A stretch of 57,925 bases of DNA from NCBI GenBank assembly GCA_009845425.1, contig VXZQ01000008.1, positions 1 to 57,925 on the forward strand, written 5' to 3'. Within the stretch, counting starts at the first letter, position 1, and each line of letters opens with the position of its first letter. Both the position numbers and the translations under genes were made by a program. Of the stretch, positions 7,654-15,667 are shown piece by piece. The stretch comes from Holophagales bacterium. GTDB lineage: Bacteria > Acidobacteriota > Thermoanaerobaculia > Multivoradales > Multivoraceae. Under the pieces are notes generated by a model. That model saw nothing but the letters and a program-made list of their open reading frames with translations. It searched no databases and was not told the DNA's origin.

Positions 7654-9495
7654 ATGAAGCGGATAGACCTTCTCGGGTTCTTGCTGCTGGTCGCGTTGCC
7701 GGCGATTCAGGTCGCTGCGCAACCCGCCGGACTTCCCCCGCTGCCCGAGTGGTGCGACGGAACCTGCGTCATCGACATCGCCTTCTTCTACGCCCCCGAG
7801 GCAATCGGACAGACCGATGCCGATGTGCAGGGTCCTGACGCCAGGAACCCCGGCGACCCCTACGGTCCGCAGACGGTCGGCGAACTCCGCGCCGATGTCC
7901 TAGGTGCCGTCGTCAGGACGAACATTCTGTTTCGTCACGCGGGACTGGACGCGGAACTCCGGTTTGTTGGCCTGGAGCGCGATCCTGGGCTGGCCGGCCT
8001 GAGTGCCGGAGCAGCGCTGGACCATGTCCGCCGCGAGCGCCTCCCTGACGCGCGATCCCGGTACGGCGCCGATCTCGTGTCCGCCATCACAGCGGACTTC
8101 GAGGCGAGCTGTACAGCCTACGCCCGCTCCGCGGGGGTCAGCCGAGAGTGGGCACGGTCCCACGCCGCCAGCGTGCTCAAGACCTCGTGTCTGGGAGACT
8201 ACGTCCTCGCGCACCAGGTGGGCTACAACCTGGGTCTGCTTCGCCAGCCGGGGCAAGCAGGAAACCAGGGGAACGCTCCCTTCGTGCCCTTCGGCCATGG
8301 CTACGAGGGGCAAGGCAAGTTCGGAATGAAGGCGTACGGGTCGGTCATGGCTGTCAACGTCCGCGAGGTTGACAGGTTCTCGACTGTCGAGCCCGTGTAC
8401 GGCCGCGTCCTGGGGGATGCCAACGTGAGTGATGCCGTCCGGGCGCTGCGCTACACGATCCCCGAGGCGGCCCGCTACACGCCGACCGTGATCCCCGAAA
8501 GGGTCGAAGATCCTCGCGGCTACGGCTGCCGGCCCTCGGCGAGCCGGGCGTGCCTCAATGAGCGGCGCTTCGACGTCGGCGCGCGCTACTCCACGGATAC
8601 TGCTGCGTTGGCCTCGGCGAAGCGGCTCGATATCTACGGCCTCGGCGATTCGGCGGCGCTCTTCTACTTCTTCGAGCCCGACAACCCGGAAATGTTGCTC
8701 AAGGTGGTCGACGGCTGCTGGTTGAACGACCATTGGTGGGTGTTCGGCTCCGCCGCCACCGATCTCGCTTACGAGGTCGCCATCGAGGACCTTGCGGACG
8801 GAGGCGGGACGGTCGAGTACCGGCACAACGGCGGCGGCGTGATCGTCGCCGACAACGGGTACTCGACCTCCGCGGGCGTGATCACCGACACGTCGGCGTT
8901 CCCGTGTGGGCAATCCGCGGCGAAGTCCGGCGAGCGCCGCTGGACTGCCGGCGGGCCGACTGTCCACACAACCCTCTCGCACGAACAACACACGGCTTCC
9001 GGGATCGTCGCCGCACGGGACGCCGCCGGCACGCGCGACTACGGCTGTTCCGGTGGCGCTGGCGACTGTCTGAACAACTGGCGCTTCAGCGTAAGCGCCA
9101 CTCCGCCCTACGGCGGGGTTCCCTGGGGGCCCGCTGAGCTTGTCCCGGTCCATGGCCTTGGCAACGGGGCGGCGCTGCTCTACTTCTTCGAGCCGGACAA
9201 TCCGGAGATGCTGCTCAAGGTAGTCGACGGCTGCCAGATCAATGGACATTGGTGGGTGTTCGGGTCGGCGGCAACGGACCTGCCCTACCAACTCTCGGTC
9301 CGTGATTGGGCAACCGCCAAGCCGGTCACCGGGGGTGTGAGGTTCCGGCGCCGGAACCTGTACGAGCACCACGGCCAAGGGCGGATCACCCGTACCATCC
9401 TCGACTTCGGGTTCCTCAAGCCACCCCACGACGGTGGTTACTCGACACGGGCGGGCGTGATCAATGACACGACCGCGTTCCCGTGTGACGACTGA
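7654..9495 (+). CDS. Secreted pseudo-metallopeptidase with two C-terminal repeats (copy 1)
   Basis: The product (613 aa) has a signal peptide (about 1-23, ending QVAAQ). Residues about 28-290 follow the order of reprolysin/M12B-like zinc peptidases: a first strand CVIDIAFFYAPEAIGQT, a helix leading to LDAELRFVGLE, a zinc-helix region, then FVPFGHGY and a Met-turn-like YGSVMAV followed by RFSTVEPVYG. The zinc helix reads HQVGYNLGLLR at about 187-197 where active enzymes have HExGHNLGxxH, so the catalytic Glu is Gln and two zinc ligands are Tyr and Arg. Two copies of a domain, each with FEPDNPEMLLKVVDGC and HWWVFGSAATDL and ending in TDTSAFPC or NDTTAFPC, fill the C-terminus. It probably binds rather than cleaves; this is inference. 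Confidence 0.85.
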   Translation: MKRIDLLGFLLLVALPAIQVAAQPAGLPPLPEWCDGTCVIDIAFFYAPEAIGQTDADVQGPDARNPGDPYGPQTVGELRADVLGAVVRTNILFRHAGLDAELRFVGLERDPGLAGLSAGAALDHVRRERLPDARSRYGADLVSAITADFEASCTAYARSAGVSREWARSHAASVLKTSCLGDYVLAHQVGYNLGLLRQPGQAGNQGNAPFVPFGHGYEGQGKFGMKAYGSVMAVNVREVDRFSTVEPVYGRVLGDANVSDAVRALRYTIPEAARYTPTVIPERVEDPRGYGCRPSASRACLNERRFDVGARYSTDTAALASAKRLDIYGLGDSAALFYFFEPDNPEMLLKVVDGCWLNDHWWVFGSAATDLAYEVAIEDLADGGGTVEYRHNGGGVIVADNGYSTSAGVITDTSAFPCGQSAAKSGERRWTAGGPTVHTTLSHEQHTASGIVAARDAAGTRDYGCSGGAGDCLNNWRFSVSATPPYGGVPWGPAELVPVHGLGNGAALLYFFEPDNPEMLLKVVDGCQINGHWWVFGSAATDLPYQLSVRDWATAKPVTGGVRFRRRNLYEHHGQGRITRTILDFGFLKPPHDGGYSTRAGVINDTTAFPCDD

Positions 9496-9509
9496 CGGAG
9501 CAGTACGAG

Positions 9510-11429
9510 ATGAAACGGATGCGATTGGGTCTGTTCCTCATGCTGGTCGGGTTGTCGCCGATTCAGGTCGCCGCGCAGATCGCCGGACCCGCCGAACCGC
9601 TTCTCGGCGTCGAACGCCCGAATCCCGTCCCATCGTTCCCCGACCTGCCGCCCGGCGAGCTGGGGGCGATCGCCAGCGCCTCCGGCGAACTTCCCCCGCT
9701 GCCGGACTGGTGCGACGGCACCTGCGTCATCGACATCGCCTTCTTCTACGCCCCCGAAGCGATCGGGCAGACGAACGGCAGTGCGTTTCCCGACATTGAC
9801 ACCGGGGAGCCCGACAGGCCGTGGGGTGTTCAGACCGTCGGCGAGCTTCGCGACGACATCCTCCAGTCGATCGCCATCGCGAACGTCGTGTTCCGCCGCG
9901 CGAAACTTGACGCGGAGCTGCGGTTCGTCGGGTTGGAGCTTGATCCGGCGCTGACCGGTCTGCAGACCCGAGTCGCTCTGGATCACGTCCGTAGGGAGCG
10001 CCTCGGCAAGGCGCGATCAAAGTACGGCGCGGACCTCGTTTACGCCATCACGGCGGACTGGACGGCTAGACCTTCTTGCATTGCGGAGGCCCGCACTGCG
10101 GGAGTGAGCCGAGAGGTCGCAGCGTCGTTCGCCGTCGGCGCAGTGAGGACCGGTTGTCTGCTGGATGGAGGTCAGACTCTCATCACCTTGGTCGGCTACA
10201 ACCTGGGCCTGCTTCGCGAGGCAGGGAATTCAGGGAACCAAGGGCACGCTCCCTTCGTGCCGTTCGGCCACGGTTACGTGGGGAAGAACGGGTTCGGGCA
10301 ACGGTATGGCACGCTCATGGCCCACAACGGGTACGTTCCCTACTTCTCGACGACGGAGGTGGTCTACGGTCGAGTCCTGGGGGATGCCGAGGTGAGCGAT
10401 GCCGTCAGGGCGCTGCGCTACACGATCCCCGAAGCAGCACGCTATTCGCCGACCGTGGTCCCCGAGAGGGTCGAAGATCCCCACGGCTACGGCTGCCTGC
10501 CCTCGGCGAGCCGGGCCTGCCTCAACGAACGGCGGTTCGGGGTTTCCGCGCGCTACTCCACGCAGACGGTCGCCCGGGCTTCGGCGACAGGGCTCGACGC
10601 CTATGGCTTCGGCGACTCGGGGGCGTTGTTCTACTTCTTCGGGCCGGACAACCCCGAGATGCTGCTGAAGGTGGTCGACGGCTGCTGGCTGAACGGCCAC
10701 TGGTGGGTGTTCGGCTCCGCCGCCACCGACCTGGTCTACGACGTCGCCATCGAGGACCTTGCGGACGGGGGCGGGACGGTCGAGTACCGACACAACGGCG
10801 GCGGCGTGATCGTCAGCGACAACGGGTACTCGACCGCAGCAGGCGTGATCAATGACACGTCGGCGTTCCCCTGCGGGCGGTCGGCGGCGCAAGCCGGAAA
10901 ACGCCGCCAGTCCGGCGGCGGGCCGGCTGTCGACGTCGCTTTAGGGCAAGACCGACACCCGGTTTCCGGGATCGGCGCGGCAGATGCCGCCGTTACACGC
11001 GACTACGGCTGCATAGGAGAGGCGTGCCTGAACAACTGGCGGTTCTGGGTAAGTGCCAGCTTCGATGACCGGGAGGAGTGCGACGACTGCATCACGGGCG
11101 CTGGGGAAGTCCCGGCCTACGGCCTGGGCGACTCGGGAATGCTGATTTCCTTCTTCGAGCCGGACAATCCCGAATTGCTGCTCAAGGTCGTCGACGGCTG
11201 CGCCGTCAACGGCCACTGGTGGGTGTTCGGGTCGGCCGCCACGGACCTCGGATACGGCGTCACGATCGAGGACTACGCGACCGCGTACCGAAACGCCAGG
11301 GGGCACTTGCTCTTTGAGCGCAGCAACTCCTACGACCACCACGGCGGCGGCTGGATCACCGGCAGCAACGGCTACTCGACGCGGACGGGTGTGATCAGCG
11401 ACACGACTGCGTTCCCGTGCGACGCCTGA
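9510..11429 (+). CDS. Secreted pseudo-metallopeptidase with two C-terminal repeats (copy 2)
   Basis: The product (639 aa) is the second paralogue, starting 14 bases after copy 1. It has a signal peptide (MKRMRLGLFLMLVGL) and a longer Pro-rich linker (about 25-60) before the shared WCDGTCVIDIAFFYAPEAIG. The zinc-helix position reads TLVGYNLGLLR (Tyr near residue 230): all three zinc ligands and the catalytic Glu are lost, yet the GYNLGLL core is kept. The Met-turn region is YGTLMAHNGYVPYFST. Two C-terminal domains follow, with FGPDNPEMLLKVVDGC and FEPDNPELLLKVVDGC as landmarks. The second has an extra Cys pair (EECDDC). Conservation of the framework with loss of catalysis argues for a binding or scaffolding role. 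Confidence 0.85.
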   Translation: MKRMRLGLFLMLVGLSPIQVAAQIAGPAEPLLGVERPNPVPSFPDLPPGELGAIASASGELPPLPDWCDGTCVIDIAFFYAPEAIGQTNGSAFPDIDTGEPDRPWGVQTVGELRDDILQSIAIANVVFRRAKLDAELRFVGLELDPALTGLQTRVALDHVRRERLGKARSKYGADLVYAITADWTARPSCIAEARTAGVSREVAASFAVGAVRTGCLLDGGQTLITLVGYNLGLLREAGNSGNQGHAPFVPFGHGYVGKNGFGQRYGTLMAHNGYVPYFSTTEVVYGRVLGDAEVSDAVRALRYTIPEAARYSPTVVPERVEDPHGYGCLPSASRACLNERRFGVSARYSTQTVARASATGLDAYGFGDSGALFYFFGPDNPEMLLKVVDGCWLNGHWWVFGSAATDLVYDVAIEDLADGGGTVEYRHNGGGVIVSDNGYSTAAGVINDTSAFPCGRSAAQAGKRRQSGGGPAVDVALGQDRHPVSGIGAADAAVTRDYGCIGEACLNNWRFWVSASFDDREECDDCITGAGEVPAYGLGDSGMLISFFEPDNPELLLKVVDGCAVNGHWWVFGSAATDLGYGVTIEDYATAYRNARGHLLFERSNSYDHHGGGWITGSNGYSTRTGVISDTTAFPCDA

Positions 11430-11443
11430 CGGAGGAGTACGAG

Positions 11444-13270
11444 ATGAAACGCAGACGCTTTGGCCTGTTCCTCCTTCTGTTCGCGTTGCCGGCGACTCAG
11501 AGCGCTGCACAGCTCGTCACACTCCCTCCGCTGCCGGACTGGTGCGACGGAACCTGCGTCATCGACATCGCCTTCTTCTACGCCCCCGACGCGATAGGGC
11601 AGACCGATGCCGACAAGTGGCCTGCAACCGGGGACCCCGACGAGCCCTACGGTCCGCAGACGGTCGGCGAACTTCGCGCCGCTGCCCTCGACTCGATGGT
11701 CATGGCGAACATCCTGTTCCGTCGCGCCGGACTGGACGCGGAACTCCGGTTCGTTGGCCTGGAGCTCGACCCGGGGCTGGCCGGCCTGAAGGACCTGCCC
11801 GCACTCGAGCACGTCCGTCGGGAGCGCCTCGCCTACGCGCGATCGAAGTACGGCGCCGACCTCGTCTACGCCGTCACAGCGGACTTTGAGGCAGCATGCG
11901 GGGGTTACCACCGCTCAGCGGGGACGAGCCTGGAGACCGCGCGGTCCCACGCCGTCGGCGTGGTCAAGACCGGGTGTCTGACAGGGAAACCCAGCCTCGT
12001 CAGGCAGGTGGGTTACAACCTGGGCCTGCTCGGTCAGCCGGGGCATGAATGGAACGGAGAGCGCGTTCCCTTCGTGCCGTTCGGCCATGGCTACGCGGGG
12101 CAAGGCAAGTATGGCGTGTACGGGTCGCTGATGGCTACCGATGTCGACAACGTCGAGTGGCTCTCGACTGTCGAGCCGGTGTACGGCCGCGTCCTGGGGG
12201 ATGCAGACGTGAGCGATGCCGTCAGGGCTCTGCGGTACACGATTCCCGACGCGGCCCGCTATTCGCCGACCGTCGTCCCCGAACGGGTCGAAGACCCTCA
12301 CGGCTACGGTTGCCGGCCGTCGGCGAGCCGGGCCTGCCTCAACGAACGGCGCTTCGACGCTTCCGCGCGCTACTCCACGCAGACCGTCTCGCGGGCGCCT
12401 GCGAAGCGGCTCGACGTCTACGGCATCGGCGACTCGGGGTCGGTGTTCTACTTCTTCGAGCCCGACAACCCCGAGATGCTGGTCAAGGTGGTCAACGGCT
12501 GCTGGTTGAACGACCACTGGTGGGTGTTCGGCTCCGCCGCCACCGACCTGGCGTACGAACTCGCCATCGAAGACCTTGCGGACGGAGGCGGGACGGTCGA
12601 GTATCGGCACAACGGCGGCGGCGTGATCGTGAGCGACAACGGGTTCTCGACCGCTTCGGGCGTGATCAACGACACCTCGGCATTCCCCTGCGACGCGGTC
12701 GGCGGCGCAAGCCGGCGACCGCCGTTGGACCCAGGCGGGCCGATTGTCGAGGTCGCACGCGAGTATGAACAGCCCACGGTCTCCGGGATTGCCGCACAGG
12801 CTGCCGCCGACACGCGGGACTACGGGTGTTGGAACCGGGACTGCCTGAACAACTGGCGCTTCAGCGTAAGTGCCACTGCGCCCTACGGCGGTGTTTCCTG
12901 GGGGTCCGCTTGGCCTCTCCCGGTCCACGGCCTGGGCAACGGAGCGGCACTGCTCTCCTTCTTTGAGCGGGACAATCCGGAGATGCTGGTCAAGGTGGTC
13001 GACGGCTGCGCGATCAACGGACACTGGTGGGTCTTCGGGTCGGCGGCAACGGACCTGCCCTACCAACTTAGGGTCGACGACTGGGCGACTGCCAAGCGTG
13101 TCTCCGGGGGTGTGGGCTTCCGGCGCTGGAACCTGTACGAGCACCACGGCGAAGGGCGAATCACGCGTTTCATCGCCGACCTTGGCCGGATCATTCCTCC
13201 CCACGACGGCGGTTACTCGACCCAGGCGGGCGTGATCAATGACACGACTGCGTTCCCGTGTGACGAGTGA
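11444..13270 (+). CDS. Secreted pseudo-metallopeptidase with two C-terminal repeats (copy 3)
   Basis: The product (608 aa) is the third paralogue. The frame is open from 11417, inside copy 2, but ATG at 11444 has GGAGG eight bases upstream and begins a clean signal peptide (MKRRRFGLFLLLFALPATQ). The zinc-helix position reads RQVGYNLGLLG (about 187-197), so no ligand survives. The Met-turn equivalent is VYGSLMATD. The two C-terminal domains carry FEPDNPEMLVKVVNGC and FERDNPEMLVKVVDGC, each followed by HWWVFGSAATDL. It is closest to copy 1, sharing the GGVxFRRxNLYEHHG insert in its last domain. It is probably co-transcribed with copies 1 and 2. Confidence 0.85.
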   Translation: MKRRRFGLFLLLFALPATQSAAQLVTLPPLPDWCDGTCVIDIAFFYAPDAIGQTDADKWPATGDPDEPYGPQTVGELRAAALDSMVMANILFRRAGLDAELRFVGLELDPGLAGLKDLPALEHVRRERLAYARSKYGADLVYAVTADFEAACGGYHRSAGTSLETARSHAVGVVKTGCLTGKPSLVRQVGYNLGLLGQPGHEWNGERVPFVPFGHGYAGQGKYGVYGSLMATDVDNVEWLSTVEPVYGRVLGDADVSDAVRALRYTIPDAARYSPTVVPERVEDPHGYGCRPSASRACLNERRFDASARYSTQTVSRAPAKRLDVYGIGDSGSVFYFFEPDNPEMLVKVVNGCWLNDHWWVFGSAATDLAYELAIEDLADGGGTVEYRHNGGGVIVSDNGFSTASGVINDTSAFPCDAVGGASRRPPLDPGGPIVEVAREYEQPTVSGIAAQAAADTRDYGCWNRDCLNNWRFSVSATAPYGGVSWGSAWPLPVHGLGNGAALLSFFERDNPEMLVKVVDGCAINGHWWVFGSAATDLPYQLRVDDWATAKRVSGGVGFRRWNLYEHHGEGRITRFIADLGRIIPPHDGGYSTQAGVINDTTAFPCDE

Positions 13271-13353
13271 CGGAAGCGCGGCCTGCGGCGGCGGGACCTT
13301 GAGCTAGCCTCGTGAGCCTCGTCTTGTGCGCCTCATTGTGTGAGGATCCGCAC

Positions 13354-13587
13354 GTGGCGACGAACCTCTCGATCGATTCCGAACTCCTGGAGAGAGCCGT
13401 CAAAGTCAGCGGCGAGAAGACGAAGACGGCTGCCGTGACCGCGGCCCTCCGGGAGTTCCTCGTCCGGAGAGAGCAGGCCGGCATTCTCGATCTGTTCGGA
13501 ACCCTGGAGTGGGACGAAACCTACGACTACCAGCAGGAACGCTCTAGAGGGTTGAGGTCGCCCGGGACGGCTCGCTACGGCCGGTAG
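13354..13587 (+). CDS. vapB: VapB-type antitoxin without adjacent toxin
   Basis: The product (77 aa) is a ribbon-helix-helix-like antitoxin of the VapB/DUF2191 family. It opens ATNLSIDSELLERAVKVSG and contains KTAAVTAALREFLVRRE and the toxin-binding tail LFGTLEWDETYDY. GTG at 13354 has GAGG eight bases upstream; the longer frame from 13312 lacks family similarity. Family members normally end soon after the YDY segment and are followed within a few bases by a PIN-domain VapC. Here the frame runs on through an unusual tail (RSRGLRSPGTARYGR), and the next gene is an oppositely oriented carboxylase overlapping by 13 bases. The toxin appears deleted, leaving a solitary, 3'-altered antitoxin. Confidence 0.75.
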   Translation: MATNLSIDSELLERAVKVSGEKTKTAAVTAALREFLVRREQAGILDLFGTLEWDETYDYQQERSRGLRSPGTARYGR

Positions 13588-15128
13588 CTCGGCCCCGTCG
13601 CGGGCCCGAGCAATTCCGCCGCTACCACCCGCCGCGCGTCGCGGATGAAGTCCACTAGCAGCGGCCGCGTATCGCGTGGGTCGACGATCTCCTCGACGCC
13701 GAAGGCGTGGGCATTGCGGAAGGGCGAAGAGATGGCAAACAGACGCGCTTCGATCTCGGCGCGCTTCGCCTCCGGGTCCTCGGCTGCCTCGATCTCGCGC
13801 TTGTAGGCGATCGCGGTGCCGCCCTGGATGTGCATCGAGCCGCCGTGGGCCGACGGCCAGGCGTAGCGGCGGTAGAAGCCCTGTCCGCGCCAGTGGAGGC
13901 CGCCGGCGACGCCGTAGAGCTGACGCACGACGAAGCAGATGTACGGCGTCCGGCTCGAGTTGAGCGCGGTCACGACGCGGGCGCCGGCCCTGACGATGCC
14001 CAACCGCTCCTGCGCGGGACCGACCGAGAACCCGGGCTCGTCGGCGAAGTAGACGAGCGGCAGGTGGAAGGTCTCGCAGAGTTCCAGCAGCCGGAGCATC
14101 TTCTCGCCGGCCGCGATGTCCATCGAACCGCCGTTGAACCGGGGGTCGTTGCTCATGACCCCGCAGGGAATGCCGTCGACGCGGGCGAGGCCGGTGACCC
14201 GGGCCTGGCCGTAGAGCGGTCCGATCTCGAAGAAACTGCCTTCGTCGACGATGGCCTCGATGACCGCGTGCGGATCGTAGGTCCGGCGCCGGTCCTGCGG
14301 CACGACGGACAGGAGCGACTCGTCACGCCGGTCCGGATCGTCGTCTGGCGTCCGCTCCGGCGGTGCTCCCCAGACGCTCGACGGCAGGTACGAGAGGAAC
14401 CGGCGCACCTGGGCGATCGCGTCGGCCTCGTCGTCGGCGAGGTTCATGACGACGCCGTTCCTGATCTGGATGCGCTCGTCGCCCAGTTCTTCCTTCGTGA
14501 TCCGCTGCCCGGTCGCCTGCTCGACCACCTTCGGACCGCCGACGAACACCTGGCTCGTGCCCTTGACCATGACGCTGAAGTGACACAGGCACGCCTGCAC
14601 GGCCGGCAGACCGGCGACCGAGCCCAGGACGGCCGAGACCACCGGAACGGCCTGCAGGAGATGGGTCGACACGTCGGTGCCGGCACCGCCGGGCAGGTAC
14701 GTCCTGCCGATCTGCTCGAAGGTCTTCACGCTGCCGCCGGTCGCATCGAGTAGCCGGACGAAGGGGAGCCGGCTGCGCAGCGCGAACTGCTCGGCGAAGC
14801 GGCTCTTGTTGCCGATGTTCGCGTCCGAGGCGCCGCCGCGGATCGTGAAGTCGCCGCCGGAGAAGGCGACCTTGCGGCCGTCAACGCGCACGGTGCCGAT
14901 GACCATGTTGGATGGCTTGAGCGCCGCGACCGAACCGTCTTCCCAGGTCGCCGTGCCGGCTAGTGCACCGATCTCATGAAAGCTGCCAGGGTCGGCGAGG
15001 AGATCGACGCGCTCGCGGACCGTCAGCTTGCCGCGGCCGTGCTGGAACGCGACGCTGTCGGCGCCGCCCATCTGCTCGGCCATGCGGCGCTGCCGTTCGA
15101 TCTCGTTGATGTCGTCGCGCCAGCTCAT
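13575..15128 (-). CDS. Acyl-CoA carboxylase, carboxyltransferase (beta) subunit
   Basis: The product (517 aa) is a biotin-dependent carboxyltransferase of the propionyl/methylcrotonyl-CoA carboxylase type, which transfers CO2 from carboxybiotin to an acyl-CoA. Family features are an N-terminal QHGRGKLTVRERVDLLADPGSF, an oxyanion-hole region around LLDATGGSVKTFEQIG and the C-terminal half beginning DPHAVIEAIVDEGSFFEIG with NDPRFNGGSMDIAAGEKMLR. The length is normal. The biotin carboxylase subunit is not in the window. It is transcribed away from the BlaI-type gene, and its 3' end overlaps the VapB gene by 13 bases. Substrate preference cannot be read with confidence. Confidence 0.9.
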   Translation of the reverse strand: MSWRDDINEIERQRRMAEQMGGADSVAFQHGRGKLTVRERVDLLADPGSFHEIGALAGTATWEDGSVAALKPSNMVIGTVRVDGRKVAFSGGDFTIRGGASDANIGNKSRFAEQFALRSRLPFVRLLDATGGSVKTFEQIGRTYLPGGAGTDVSTHLLQAVPVVSAVLGSVAGLPAVQACLCHFSVMVKGTSQVFVGGPKVVEQATGQRITKEELGDERIQIRNGVVMNLADDEADAIAQVRRFLSYLPSSVWGAPPERTPDDDPDRRDESLLSVVPQDRRRTYDPHAVIEAIVDEGSFFEIGPLYGQARVTGLARVDGIPCGVMSNDPRFNGGSMDIAAGEKMLRLLELCETFHLPLVYFADEPGFSVGPAQERLGIVRAGARVVTALNSSRTPYICFVVRQLYGVAGGLHWRGQGFYRRYAWPSAHGGSMHIQGGTAIAYKREIEAAEDPEAKRAEIEARLFAISSPFRNAHAFGVEEIVDPRDTRPLLVDFIRDARRVVAAELLGPATGPSYRP

Positions 15129-15192
15129 CGGATGCTCCGTGCAGATTGGCGGGATTCTCTCATTCCGGGTGCGGGTCGGGACGTCTAGCCTG

Positions 15193-15212
15193 AGTGTTGA
15201 ATTTTCAGCACT
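15193..15212. promoter_or_regulatory. Candidate BlaI-type operator palindrome
   Basis: AGTGTTGAATTTTCAGCACT is a 20-base palindrome with one mismatched pair (arms AGTGTTGAA and TTCAGCACT). It sits 71 bases before the BlaI-like gene, in the divergent region shared with the carboxyltransferase gene. BlaI/MecI repressors bind similar-length AT-centred dyads in front of their own operons, so this is the natural autoregulatory operator. The assignment is by position and symmetry only. Confidence 0.5.
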
Positions 15213-15283
15213 GGTCGGCTATGGTGTCTTCAGGACGGCGAGATGGAGTCACCAGGACAGCGCATCGGATAGGCGTGTGAATC

Positions 15284-15667
15284 GTGAACGAGCTGCCCCA
15301 ACTCAGCAGGCGAGAGCGTGAGGTGATGGACATCGTCCATGAGGCGGGAACCGCAACGGCGGCGCAGATTCACGAACGCATGGCCGAACCGCCAACTTAC
15401 TCGGCCGTGCGTTCGGTGCTACGTATCCTCCTCAACAAGGGGCACCTCGTTAGTGAGCAGGACGGCGCCCGCTACCTGTACTCCCCCACGGTCCCGGCTT
15501 CGAGGGCACGGCGTTCGGCCATGCGACACGTACTCAGGACGTTCTTCGGCGGCTCGGTGGAGGGCGCGGTAGCCACGCTTCTGGAGCTTGATGAGCGGAA
15601 GCTCACCCCGGAAGAGCGAGCGCGCATTCAGGCGCTCATCGACGAGGCGTCGAGGGAGGGCCGGTGA
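15284..15667 (+). CDS. BlaI/MecI-family transcriptional repressor
   Basis: The product (127 aa) is a winged-helix repressor of the BlaI/MecI/CopY family. It opens LPQLSRREREVMDIVHEAG and contains the recognition segment PTYSAVRSVLRILLNKGHL followed by the wing (VSEQDGARYLYSP). The C-terminal dimerisation region ends LTPEERARIQALIDEASR. In the family, DNA binding is relieved when a membrane M56 peptidase triggers cleavage. The next gene encodes exactly such a peptidase and overlaps by four bases (GTGA), so the two are translationally coupled. A palindrome at 15193-15212 is the likely autoregulatory operator. Start is GTG at 15284; no strong ribosome site is seen. Confidence 0.88.
   Translation: MNELPQLSRREREVMDIVHEAGTATAAQIHERMAEPPTYSAVRSVLRILLNKGHLVSEQDGARYLYSPTVPASRARRSAMRHVLRTFFGGSVEGAVATLLELDERKLTPEERARIQALIDEASREGR

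Larger units (their letters stand above)
7654..13270 (+). repeat. Three-copy tandem gene array (unit about 1.9 kb)
   Basis: Three head-to-tail paralogous genes occupy this stretch. The junctions are near copies: TGACGGAG/CAGTACGAGATGAAACG at 9493-9517 and TGACGGAG/GAGTACGAGATGAAACG at 11427-11451, and the third gene also ends with TGACGGA. Each unit has an N-terminal pseudo-metallopeptidase part and two C-terminal Cys-bounded domains. Long identical stretches at DNA level suggest relatively recent duplication. Confidence 0.85.

Noticed and set aside
7654..13270. Active secreted zinc proteases
   Set aside because: The HExxHxxGxxH ligands and catalytic Glu are absent in all three copies.
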